From the NCBI RefSeq assembly GCF_042610495.1, contig NZ_JBHGAP010000008.1, positions 1 to 64,000 on the forward strand: 64,000 bases of DNA, in the 5' to 3' direction. The DNA is from RU20A sp042610495. Its GTDB lineage: Bacteria > Pseudomonadota > Alphaproteobacteria > Rhizobiales > Rhizobiaceae. The notes beneath the pieces were generated by a model, which was given only the letters and a program-made list of their open reading frames with translations, searched no databases and was not told the origin of the DNA. Positions 43,550-52,900 of this stretch are shown one piece after another. The position numbers and the translations under genes were made by a program. How positions within the stretch are numbered: position 1 is the stretch's first letter; every line of letters begins with the position of its first letter.

Positions 43550-44596
43550 ATGCGGGACACACTGCGCGGATTGAAAGTTTTCGGTCTGGCGGCGCTCTTG
43601 GCCAGCGCTGCGGCGCCGGCCTTTGCCGATGGGGAGATCAATATCTATTCCTATCGCCAGCCTGACCTGATCAAGCCGCTGCTCGACGCCTTTACCAAGG
43701 ACACCGGCATCAAGACGAATGTGCTGTTCCTCGACAAGGGCCTTGTGGAACGCCTGCAGGCCGAGGGTGCCAACTCTCCGGCCGACGTGATCCTGACGGT
43801 CGATATCAGCCGTCTGACGGAAGCCAAGGAAGCCGGCGTGACCCAGCCAGTCGTCGGCGATGCCGTGATCGAAAAGGACATTCCGGCCGCCTATCGCGAT
43901 CCGGAGGGCAACTGGTTCGGCCTGACCACCCGCGGTCGCGTGGTCTACGCTTCCAAGGACCGCGTCGCCCAGAACGACATCACCTATGAGGAACTGGCCG
44001 ATCCCAAGTGGAAGGGCAAGATCTGCACGCGTGACGGCCAGCACTCCTACAATATCGGTCTCATCTCATCGATGATCGCCCATCACGGCGAAGCGGAGAC
44101 GGAAAAGTGGCTGACGGGGCTGAAGGAAAACCTCGCCCGCAAGCCCGATGGCGGCGACCGCGACCAGGCCAAGGCGATCTTTGCCGGCGAATGCGACATC
44201 GCGCTCGGCAACAGCTACTATGTCGGCCTGATGATGACCAACGACAAGGAACCGGAACAGAAGGACTGGGCCGGCGCCATCAAGGTTCTCTTCCCGAACA
44301 CCAAGGACCGCGGCACGCACGTGAACGTGTCGGGCATGGCGCTCGCCAAGAACGCGCCGAACAAGGAAAACGCGCTGAAGTTCATGGAATTCCTCGCCTC
44401 CGGCGAAGCGCAGAAGATCTACGCCGAGCAGGTGTTCGAATATCCGGTCATGCCGGGCGCCGAACCGTCGGCGATTGTGAAGTCCTTCGGCGAGATCAAG
44501 CCGGACAGCCTGCCGCTGGCCGAAATCGCGGCCAACCGCAAGAAGGCCTCCGAACTGGTCGACAAGGTCGGCTACAATGACGGCCCGACGCAGTAA
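43550..44596 (+). CDS. Ferric iron ABC transporter, periplasmic binding protein (FbpA/FutA-like)
   Basis: A 348-residue binding protein with signal peptide (LRGLKVFGLAALLASAAAPAFA) and mature start DGEINIYSYRQPDLIKPLLD. The iron-binding tyrosines typical of the family fit YSYRQ near the start and GNSYYVGLMM later. TGIKTNVLFLDKGLVERLQAE and GTHVNVSGMALAKNAPNKENALKFMEF are family marks. GGAGAGA precedes the ATG. It is divergent from rirA, consistent with iron repression. No permease or ATPase genes follow; a terminator ends the unit, so partners must be elsewhere. Confidence 0.92.
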   Translation: MRDTLRGLKVFGLAALLASAAAPAFADGEINIYSYRQPDLIKPLLDAFTKDTGIKTNVLFLDKGLVERLQAEGANSPADVILTVDISRLTEAKEAGVTQPVVGDAVIEKDIPAAYRDPEGNWFGLTTRGRVVYASKDRVAQNDITYEELADPKWKGKICTRDGQHSYNIGLISSMIAHHGEAETEKWLTGLKENLARKPDGGDRDQAKAIFAGECDIALGNSYYVGLMMTNDKEPEQKDWAGAIKVLFPNTKDRGTHVNVSGMALAKNAPNKENALKFMEFLASGEAQKIYAEQVFEYPVMPGAEPSAIVKSFGEIKPDSLPLAEIAANRKKASELVDKVGYNDGPTQ

Positions 44597-44619
44597 GCGG
44601 CGGCATTGCCAGGATCTTC

Positions 44620-44651
44620 AAGGGCTCCGGAGCGATCCGGGGCCCTTTTCG
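44620..44651 (+). terminator. Rho-independent terminator of the iron-binding protein gene
   Basis: AAGGGCTCCGG (44620-44630) pairs with CCGGGGCCCTT (44637-44647) with one T-G wobble, followed by TTTTC. Confidence 0.85.
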
Positions 44652-44756
44652 TTTGTCGAGGCGCGCGAGAGTCTGTCGTGACTGCCGCGGCGCCAGTGCC
44701 GAGGCGTGCCTGACGCGCGCATGGCACGTTTGCGCCGACCTGCCAGAAGGCGGGGC

Positions 44757-45821
44757 TCAATTTGCTCCGCCCGCCCCTTTCGCCAGATCCTCGATGGCCT
44801 TCTGGCGCTCCGGTGTGCCAGGGTGGGTGGAGAGGATGCTGGTCTTGCCGGTATCGCCGAGCTTTCGCGAGAGAATGACGAAGAACCGGGCAAGGGCTGC
44901 GGGGTCTTTGCCGGCCGCGCGCATCAGGGTCACCGAATAGCGGTCGGCCTCGCTTTCGGCCTCGCGCGAGTAGGACAGCGCAACGAGACCAGCACCCTGC
45001 GTCAGCAGATCCTCGACACCCGAGCCGATGTCGCCGGCAATGAGCAGGATGAGCCCGGCCACGCCGGCGGCGCGGTAGAGCTGGCGCAGGCTGTGCTTGA
45101 GATCGACATGGCCGATCTCGTGGGCGAGAACGCCGAGCAGCATGTCCTCGTCGCCATCGGCGAGCTTCACCAGCTCATCGGTCATGACGACTGTGCCGTC
45201 CGGAAGCGCAAAGGCATTGGGACCGATGGCGCCGCCGTCCCGGAAGTTCAGCGTGTAGCCATCGACACCACGCGCGCCCGCGGCGGCCAGTTGCCGGAAA
45301 CCGGCCGTCAGGCGCTCGCGCGTGGCGGCGTCGAGCGTCGTCTGGTCGAAGACCGTGCGGTCGAGGGTTTCGAGCGTGCTGGTGGCCATGATTTCCGGCA
45401 CCACCGGCGGCGTGACGAGGACGGCGAGCTCGACGAGAAGCGGAAGGGCGTAGCGATAGACGGCACCGCCGAGCAGAAAGGTGCCGGCGGCCAGCAGCAG
45501 GAGGCGCGGATGGAAGCGCTCCAGCCGGTGGACGAGGCTGACGCCACGCCGGCCGCGGCGTTTCATCAGCGCATCGATGGCATCGTTGTCGGGCGTTTCG
45601 AAGATCGAGCCATCCGGGAAGGCGATGCGGCGCGGCAGGCGGCCGATGCGCTCCCAGATTTCCAGACGCGTGAAGGGTGCGGCAGCCAGCGGGGCGACAT
45701 CGCCCTCGCCGTCCGTCGCACCGACCGCCACGCAGGCAACGCTGTCATCGCCGCCCGCCACAAGGCGCGCCGGCACGGCATGGCTTGAGCCTGCGGCGTG
45801 CCAGCTTCCCTGCGCGACCAT
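44757..45821 (-). CDS. M48 family zinc metallopeptidase
   Basis: A 354-residue membrane-associated protease related to HtpX/BepA/LoiP. One transmembrane segment lies near residues 108-130 (LLLLAAGTFLLGGAVYRYAL). The zinc motif is LAHEIGHVDLKH with H-E-x-x-H, and the third ligand lies in REAESEADRYS. THPGTPERQKAIEDLA is the usual late motif. ATG 45821 is 7 bp after the stop of the YjgN gene, so the two form an operon; this pairing recurs in Proteobacteria. The active-site side should face the periplasm, with a role in membrane-protein quality control inferred. Confidence 0.9.
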   Translation of the reverse strand: MVAQGSWHAAGSSHAVPARLVAGGDDSVACVAVGATDGEGDVAPLAAAPFTRLEIWERIGRLPRRIAFPDGSIFETPDNDAIDALMKRRGRRGVSLVHRLERFHPRLLLLAAGTFLLGGAVYRYALPLLVELAVLVTPPVVPEIMATSTLETLDRTVFDQTTLDAATRERLTAGFRQLAAAGARGVDGYTLNFRDGGAIGPNAFALPDGTVVMTDELVKLADGDEDMLLGVLAHEIGHVDLKHSLRQLYRAAGVAGLILLIAGDIGSGVEDLLTQGAGLVALSYSREAESEADRYSVTLMRAAGKDPAALARFFVILSRKLGDTGKTSILSTHPGTPERQKAIEDLAKGAGGAN

Positions 45822-45828
45822 GCCCGCC

Positions 45829-46932
45829 TCAGAAGCCAAAATCGAAGCCTTCGAAGGAGACGAACTCGGCACCGACGGCATTGCCGTCCTTTTCGAGCGG
45901 CGCCATTACGTCGCCCACCGGTCCGTTGAAGCGCACCGCGGTATGTTCGTAGGTGTAGCGCGCCAACCGCACGGCCGCCCAGGGCCGGAAGAAGCCAAGC
46001 GTCAGGATCGTCAGGATGACGTTGCTGATTGCCACCCAGGCATAGCCGAAGCGGGGCATGTCGCTGTGGATCTGGTGGCCACCTTCCATGGTGGTCGCCG
46101 ACCAGACGACGTTGCGCACGCCGGCGCGGTAGACGAGGCTCGCAACGCCGAAGGTCACGAAGATCGCGATGTAGGCGAAGATGACCGTGCCGATCAGCGA
46201 CATCTGCATGTCCGCCGGAAGCGTCCCGTCACCGTCGATCGCCGCAATCACCAGGGCGGAATTCAGGAAGGCGCCGGCGGCCAGGATGGCGAGGCCGAGC
46301 AGCACGATCAGCGCCGAGACGAGCCACGTGCCGTAGATCGGCCCCAGCGGCGGCTCCGTCGTGAAGCTCTTGTTGCCCCAGCGCAGGTTGTTGCCGACGT
46401 AGCGGCCCACCCAGCGGCTGGCGACGGGCGCCAGAATACCAAGTGTCAGCACCGCAATGACCGGGCCGACCAGGAAGGCAAGGAACGCGCCGCCGACGCC
46501 GCCGACGAAATTGAAGCGCACGTTGCGATAGCTGGTGACGCGGGCGGAGAAACGCAGGCCGCGCATGACGAGCCAGGGCAGCGCCACCAGGATCAGCAGG
46601 CCGAGCACGAGGCCGGCGATCGGAAAGACCGACAGGGCAAGGTTGTAGATGATGAAGTAGCCGAAGACGATGAGCCGGCCGATGAGGATCTGTCCGCCGC
46701 GGGCGTGGTATTCGAAGCCGCGGCCGAGCAGCATGGTGTTGCCGTAGAAGTAGCGGTTTCGGCGCACCTTGGCCCAAGCCGAGTAGATGCCGATCGTGAC
46801 GATGGTCAGCAAGATGTTGACGATCCAGATGCCGAAATATTCCTTGCCGCTTCCCGTGAAGGATAGCCGGTGAAACGCTTCTGTCGGACTGGTTGCGGCC
46901 ACGGGCTGCTCAGCGCTGTCTACGACGGTCAT
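45829..46932 (-). CDS. YjgN (DUF898) family multi-span membrane protein
   Basis: A 367-residue protein with about nine hydrophobic segments in two related halves. Each half carries the DUF898 mark of a FxGxGxEYFGIWIVNILLTIVTIGIYSAWAKVR type: first at residues 20-54, then again as WVAISNVILTILTLGFFRPWAAVR near 300-325, each followed by a RYFYGN or RYTYEH motif. Function unknown. ATG 46932 starts the reading, and the M48 peptidase gene follows 7 bp later. Confidence 0.9.
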   Translation of the reverse strand: MTVVDSAEQPVAATSPTEAFHRLSFTGSGKEYFGIWIVNILLTIVTIGIYSAWAKVRRNRYFYGNTMLLGRGFEYHARGGQILIGRLIVFGYFIIYNLALSVFPIAGLVLGLLILVALPWLVMRGLRFSARVTSYRNVRFNFVGGVGGAFLAFLVGPVIAVLTLGILAPVASRWVGRYVGNNLRWGNKSFTTEPPLGPIYGTWLVSALIVLLGLAILAAGAFLNSALVIAAIDGDGTLPADMQMSLIGTVIFAYIAIFVTFGVASLVYRAGVRNVVWSATTMEGGHQIHSDMPRFGYAWVAISNVILTILTLGFFRPWAAVRLARYTYEHTAVRFNGPVGDVMAPLEKDGNAVGAEFVSFEGFDFGF

Positions 46933-47069
46933 GGGGTACTCCTGTCTTTCCGGTCTCGACGGCATCGGCGAAGACGGTCGGGATACCGGCTTTGCCCATG
47001 CATTCAGCCGCGAACCTTCAATGATCCTTAAACAGGGGTCAAGCCATGCCATCCATCGGATTGACAACG

Positions 47070-47098
47070 AAAAAGGGGCGCGCCGGCAGCGCACCCCT
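47070..47098 (-). terminator. Terminator of the mmsA gene
   Basis: On the minus strand AGGGGTGCGC pairs with GCGCGCCCCTT (one wobble), followed by TTTTT. It ends 41 bp after the mmsA stop. Confidence 0.7.
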
Positions 47099-47138
47099 TC
47101 CGATTGCAACCAAATCCGGCCGGATCGCCGGACCGATT

Positions 47139-48635
47139 TCACTTCATGGTCGGCATGACGAATTCAGCACCGGACTTGATGCCCGAGGGCCAGCGCGAGG
47201 TGACCGTCTTGGTGCGGGTCCAGAACTTGATCGAATCCGTGCCGTGCTGGTTGAGGTCGCCAAAGGAGGAGGACTTCCAGCCGCCGAAGGAATGGTAGGC
47301 GAGCGGAACCGGGATCGGCACGTTGACGCCGACCATGCCGATGTTGATGCGGCTGGCGAAATCGCGGGCGGCATCGCCGTCGCGGGTGTAGATGGCAACG
47401 CCATTGCCGTATTCGTGCTTCATCGGCAGGTCGAGCGCTTCTTCATAGTTCTTGGCACGGACGACGGAGAGGACCGGGCCGAAGATTTCGGTCTTGTAGA
47501 TGTCCATCTCGGGCGTCACGTGATCGAACAGGCAGCCGCCGACGAAGAAGCCGTCCTCATAGCCCTGCAGCGAGAAATTGCGGCCATCGACCAGGAGCTT
47601 TGCGCCTTCCTCGACGCCGCGGTCGATGAGGCTCTTGATGCGGGTCTGGGCTTCCTTCGTAACGACCGGGCCCATGTCGGCCTTTTCGTCGGTGTAGGGT
47701 CCGACGCGCAGGCTCTCCACCATCGGGATCAGCTTTTCGACGAGGCGGTTTGCGGTTTCCTCACCGACGGGAACAGCGACCGAGATCGCCATGCAGCGCT
47801 CGCCGGCCGAGCCGTAGCCCGCACCCATGAGCGCGTTGGCGGCCTGGTCGAGATCGGCATCGGGCATGATGATCATGTGGTTCTTGGCGCCGCCGAAGCA
47901 CTGCGCGCGCTTGCCGTTCATGGCCGCCGTTCCGTAGACGTAGCGGGCAATCGGCGTGGAACCGACGAAGGAGATCGCCCCGATATCCGGGTGGGTCAGC
48001 AGGCCGTCCACGGCGCTTTTGTCGCCGTTGATGACGTTGAGCACGCCTTCCGGCAGGCCAGCCTCGATCATCAGTTCAGCCAGACGCAGCGGCACGGACG
48101 GATCACGCTCGGAGGGCTTGAGGATGAAGGCGTTGCCGCAGGCAATGGCGGGCGCGAACATCCACATCGGGATCATGGCCGGGAAGTTGAAGGGCGTGAT
48201 GCCCGCGCCGATGCCGACCGGCTGGCGGATCGAATACATGTCGATGTTCGGGCCGGCGCCTTCGGTGAACTCGCTCTTGGCGAGATGCGGAATGCCGATG
48301 ACGAATTCGCAGACTTCCAGGCCGCGCACGATGTCGCCCTTGGCGTCCTCGATGGTCTTGCCGTGCTCGCGCGACAGCATTTCGGCCAGCGGCTCCATGT
48401 TTTCGTTCAGCAGCTGGACGAACTTCATGAAGACACGCGCACGGCGCTGCGGGTTCATGGCTGCCCACTTCGGCTGCGCGGCCTTTGCGCTGGCGACGGC
48501 GGCCGCAATCTCGGCATCCGAGGCGAGCGCGACGGTTGCCTGGACCTCGCCGGTGGCGGGATTGAAGACATTGGCCGTGCGGCCGCTGGTGCCGGCGACG
48601 CGCTTGCCGTCGATGAAATGACCGAGTTCGTACAT
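47139..48635 (-). CDS. mmsA: CoA-acylating methylmalonate-semialdehyde dehydrogenase
   Basis: A 498-residue aldehyde dehydrogenase that converts malonate or methylmalonate semialdehyde to acetyl- or propionyl-CoA, in valine or myo-inositol breakdown. Marks: MYELGHFIDGKRV, PVGIGAGITPFNFPAMIPMW, SFVGSTPIARYVY, FGGAKNHMIIMPDADLDQA typical of MmsA, and the catalytic cysteine in SAGERCMAISVAVPVG. GGGAGGC precedes ATG 48635. It is divergent from a LysR gene, which is the probable regulator. No iol or other valine genes adjoin. Confidence 0.94.
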   Translation of the reverse strand: MYELGHFIDGKRVAGTSGRTANVFNPATGEVQATVALASDAEIAAAVASAKAAQPKWAAMNPQRRARVFMKFVQLLNENMEPLAEMLSREHGKTIEDAKGDIVRGLEVCEFVIGIPHLAKSEFTEGAGPNIDMYSIRQPVGIGAGITPFNFPAMIPMWMFAPAIACGNAFILKPSERDPSVPLRLAELMIEAGLPEGVLNVINGDKSAVDGLLTHPDIGAISFVGSTPIARYVYGTAAMNGKRAQCFGGAKNHMIIMPDADLDQAANALMGAGYGSAGERCMAISVAVPVGEETANRLVEKLIPMVESLRVGPYTDEKADMGPVVTKEAQTRIKSLIDRGVEEGAKLLVDGRNFSLQGYEDGFFVGGCLFDHVTPEMDIYKTEIFGPVLSVVRAKNYEEALDLPMKHEYGNGVAIYTRDGDAARDFASRINIGMVGVNVPIPVPLAYHSFGGWKSSSFGDLNQHGTDSIKFWTRTKTVTSRWPSGIKSGAEFVMPTMK

Positions 48636-48768
48636 GGGGTGCCTCCCTTTTGTGATGGCGGCAGTATGCGCTTTTATTTGCACAGGACAATGCGATGATT
48701 TACGCATCCGTTGTGCATGAATTGATGTTCAGGAGGTGCAGGATGTCGGGAAACTTCGGGTGCGGCTT

Positions 48769-48822
48769 TACCCCCCTCTGCCCTGCCGGGCATCTCCCCC
48801 GCACGGGGGGAGATCGGCTGGA
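48769..48822 (+). repeat. RIME-like intergenic repeat, copy 3
   Basis: A near-identical copy of the repeat at 21275, beginning with a C-run and CTCTGCCCTGCCGGGCAT and with the inner palindrome ATCTCCCCC and GGGGGGAGAT around GCAC. It lies between mmsA and its divergent regulator. Confidence 0.75.
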
Positions 48823-48888
48823 GGAACCGTTGTGCGCAACCTGGCTTGCCTCGGTTGAGAAGACCGTCAATTGGTCGGGCATCCGCTG

Positions 48889-49770
48889 ATGGACTGGGAC
48901 AATGTGCGCATCTTTCTTGCGGTGGCCCGCAGCGGGCAACTTCTGTCCGCCTCGCGCCGGCTGGGGCTGAACCACGCCACCCTGTCGCGCCGCATGTCGG
49001 CGCTGGAGGAGCAGCTCGGCACCCGCCTCATCATTCGCCGCACCAATGGCTGTGACCTGACGCCGGAGGGGGAGGTTTTTCTTGCGGCGGCCGAGCGAAT
49101 GGAGGCGGAGATGCTGGCCGCGCAGGCGAGCATCGGGCGGGTTGATGCGGCGGTGGCCGGCACGGTGCGCATCGGCGCGCCGGACGGCTTCGGCGTGTCC
49201 TTCCTGGCACCGCGGCTCGGACGGCTGACGGCGCGTTATCCGGAGCTGAAGATCCAGCTCGTGCCGGTGCCCCGCTCCTTCTCGCTGTCGCAACGCGAGG
49301 CCGACATCGCCATTACGCTGGAGCGGCCCGAACAGGGTCGGCTCGTTTCCTCCAAGCTCGTGGACTACACGCTCGGCCTCTATGCGTCTGCCGACTATCT
49401 TGCCGAAGCCGGGCGGCCAGAGACGATAGAGGCGCTGAAGAGCCACCGGCGGATCGGCTATGTGGAAGACCTGATCTTCACGCCCTCCCTCGACTTTTCA
49501 TCCGAGGTGCTGCGCAGCTGGAATGCCGGTTTCGAGATTTCGAGCGCGACGGGCCAGACGGAGGCTGTGCGCTCCGGCGCCGGCATCGGCATCCTGCACA
49601 ACTACATCGCAAAGGGCGTGCCCGAACTGGTACGGCTTCTGCCGGACATCACCATTCGCCGCGCCTACTGGACGACCTACCACGAAAGCGCCCGCGATCT
49701 GGTGCGTGTGCGCGCCGTCGCCAGCTTCCTGCACGAGCTCATCGCCGAGGCCGGCAGCATGTTCGACTGA
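48889..49770 (+). CDS. LysR-family regulator, divergent from mmsA
   Basis: A 293-residue regulator. The winged helix-turn-helix is at residues 2-60 (MDWDNVRIFLAVARSGQLLS, then LGLNHATLSRRMSALEEQLG); the effector domain follows (GTVRIGAPDGFGVSFLAPRL, then SGAGIGILHNYIAKGVPELV). This subgroup often regulates adjacent mmsA genes. ATG 48889 starts the conserved MDWDN sequence, although the ribosome site is weak. A RIME-like repeat lies within the shared 250-bp promoter region. Confidence 0.92.
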   Translation: MDWDNVRIFLAVARSGQLLSASRRLGLNHATLSRRMSALEEQLGTRLIIRRTNGCDLTPEGEVFLAAAERMEAEMLAAQASIGRVDAAVAGTVRIGAPDGFGVSFLAPRLGRLTARYPELKIQLVPVPRSFSLSQREADIAITLERPEQGRLVSSKLVDYTLGLYASADYLAEAGRPETIEALKSHRRIGYVEDLIFTPSLDFSSEVLRSWNAGFEISSATGQTEAVRSGAGIGILHNYIAKGVPELVRLLPDITIRRAYWTTYHESARDLVRVRAVASFLHELIAEAGSMFD

Positions 49771-49992
49771 AGCCCGCACCGCGCGCGGTCAATGCTCCGG
49801 CAGACAACAGGCTCGGGCAAGGCATCCGCCTTAGGGTTGTCACGCCAGAAGCCCGGAGTCCGTCTCGCGCGGGGATGATCTTCGTGCCCTGGCGGCGTTC
49901 GAAGGCCAGCGATGCGCATCGCGCCGGATCGGACGCCAGGGCCCGGCGGCAGGACGCTGCAAGCGGGCATCGCACAGTCGAGGATGTCGCGC

Positions 49993-52900
49993 ATGAGCTC
50001 AACCATCTCTTCCCTGAGCACGGCCCAGATCCGGTCGCTCTCCACGGCGGCCGTTCAGGCTTGGACCACAGAAGATGTGTCGCAGCTCTCCACGGGACAG
50101 GTCAATGTGCTCTCGTCGGCGCAGATCGCGGCTCTCGATGTCGAGGACGTCAACGTCCTTTCCAGCCAGCAGCTTCGCGCCATCGCGCAGGGTTCGATCG
50201 TCGGCCTCACCCTCGACCAGATCGCGGTCCTCGACGGTCTCGACATCCAGAGCTTCAGCTCCGAACAGGTCGCGGCGCTGACGGCCGGGCAGCTGCAAGG
50301 CTTTTCCACCGTGCAGGCAGAGGCGCTGCAGCCGGGCCAGATCCGCACCATGTCGGCAAGCCAGCTGAGTGCCCTGGGGCCGCAGGACGTTGCGACCTTT
50401 TCGACCGATGACATCGCCGCGCTCGGAAGCCGCAACATTTCCGGTCTTTCGGCCAGCAGCCTGGCGACGCTGACCAGCGACAAGATTGCGGCGCTGAGCA
50501 CGGGCGCGATTGCCGGGCTGACGCCGACGCAGCTTGCATCGCTGACCACGGCGCAGGTTCAGGCCCTTACCGCAAACCAGATCCGCGCGCTGCGCGCGCA
50601 GCAGCTTGCCGTGATGCCCGACGGGCTGGTGACGGCCTTTACGGAGACGCAGGTCGCAGCCATCTCGACGGAAGCCATCACGGCCCTGTCGGCGAGCGCG
50701 ATTGCCGGCATGTCGACGGCGCAAACGGCAGCGCTCAATGCCTCCCAGGTTCGTCTGCTGAACACGCCGCAGATCGCAGCCCTCGGACCGGAAGACCTCG
50801 CGGTCTTCCTGCCGGAAGAGATCGGCGCATTCCGAAGCAACCTGCTGGGAGCACTGACCACCGCCGCTCTCAGCGCGCTCACCAGCGCGCAGGTGGCCGC
50901 TCTCCCCACGGCCGGCATTCCCAGCATGACGGCGACGCAGTTTGCCGCCTTCTCCACCGCGCAGGCGGAGGCGTTGAGCAGTGCCCAGGTGCGCAACCTG
51001 AACTCGCAGCATCTTGCAGCCCTCGGCGCGGCGCGGATCTCCACCTTCTCCACGGACGACATTTCGGCCATCAACCGCTTCGCTGTGGTCGGCGTGAGTG
51101 CCGAAACCTTCGCCTCGCTGTCGCCGCAGCAGATCGCCTCGTTCAACACGTCGGTGATCCCCTCTCTCAGCAGCGGCCAGATTGCGGCTCTGTCCTCGAC
51201 GCAGGTCGCGGCCCTTACGCCCGCCCAGCTGCGGCTGTTCGATGCCGAGCATGTCACCGCGCTCGGAACGGCGAATATACTGGCCCTCTCCACGTCGCAG
51301 GTCGCATCGCTTTCGTCCATCGGCATGAGCGGGCTTACGACCGACCAGATCGGGGCGCTTACGACCGCCCAGATCGAGGCCCTTACGCCCGTGCAGGTTC
51401 GCGCGCTGAGCGCGGGACAGATCGCGGCATTCGGAACGGACGATCTGGCGGTTCTCTCGGCAGCCGATGCGGCCGCGATCAGTTCGGTGGCCATTCCGGG
51501 CCTGACGACGACCGCGATCGCCTCTCTCTCGCTCGAACAGATCTCGTCGCTGTCGAGTGCAGCGATCTTCACCTTGAACTCGACGCAGCTGCAGGCCCTG
51601 ACGACGGCGCAGGCAGAGGCGCTGACGGCCTCGCAGGTGCGCGTGCTGACATCGAAGCAGCTTAGCGCACTCGGCCCGGAGCGGGTCGCCGCCTTCTCGA
51701 CGGCCGACATGGCCGCGCTCGCGTCCAGCGCCACGGACGGCCTGACGACGGACATACTCGGCGCGCTCTCTCCGGGCCAGGTGGCCGCGCTCAACCTCAG
51801 CGTCGTCCCGCTTCTGAAGTCGGCGCAGCTTGCCAGCCTCTCGACATCGCAGATCGCCGCCCTGACCGCCTCCCAGGTTCGTGCCCTCGTCGAAAGCCAG
51901 ACGGCGGCGCTGAGCCTGGAGCAGGTCGCGGCGCTGACCACCACGCAGATCGCATCGATGAGCACCCGCGGCCTTGCCGGCCTGACGGCCGACCAGATCG
52001 AAGAGCTTTCGACGACGCAGGTCGCGTCTTTCACCTCGACACAGATCGCCGCGCTGACCGCCACGCAGATGGGCGCACTCAACGGGGATGACCTCGCGAC
52101 CTTTTCGCTGGCCCATATCATGGCGATCTCGGCAAGTGCGGTGAAGGGCCTTTCGCCCGAGGTGCTCGCCACGCTTTCGACGGACAAGATCGCCGTCCTC
52201 AATACGCGCGCCGTCAATGCACTGACGAACGAGCAGATCGAGGCACTGACCCTTGATCAGGTAACGGCACTGACGGCGGCACAGGTCGGCGCCATGGGCT
52301 CGACCCAGCTTTCGGTCTTTACGCCGGATGACATTGCGACCTTTGCGACCGAAGACATGGCAGCGCTTGCGCGCGGTTCCATCGGTGGCCTGTCGACCGC
52401 CGTGATCGCAGCCCTGACGACGGCGCAGGTTGCCGCGCTGTCCACGGCGGGTGCGGCCGGGCTGACAAGCGAACAGATCAACCGCTTGAGCACGACTCAG
52501 TTCGCCGCCTTCAACAGCAAACAGATCGCAGCCCTCGGCGTCGGTCAGGTCGGCGGGATCAGCACGGACAATGTGGCCGGGCTCGACAGCGACAAGCTCA
52601 CGGCCATCACGACCGTGGCCATACCCGGACTGACGACGGAGCAGATCGCAACGCTGTCCACGGCGCAGGTCGGACAGTTGACCGCCAAGCAGGTCGCCGC
52701 GCTGACCTCCAGCCAGATCAGCGCGCTGACCAGCGCCAGCATCGCCGCCCTCTCCACAGCCCAGATCGCAGCGCTGACTTCTGCCGGCATCTCCGGGCTG
52801 ACGACGAGCCAGATCAGGCTTCTGTCGTCCACGCAGGTCGAGGCGCTGGCAAGCGGGCAGATCGCGGCGCTCAGCGCCGACCAGATCAGTGCGCTCGATA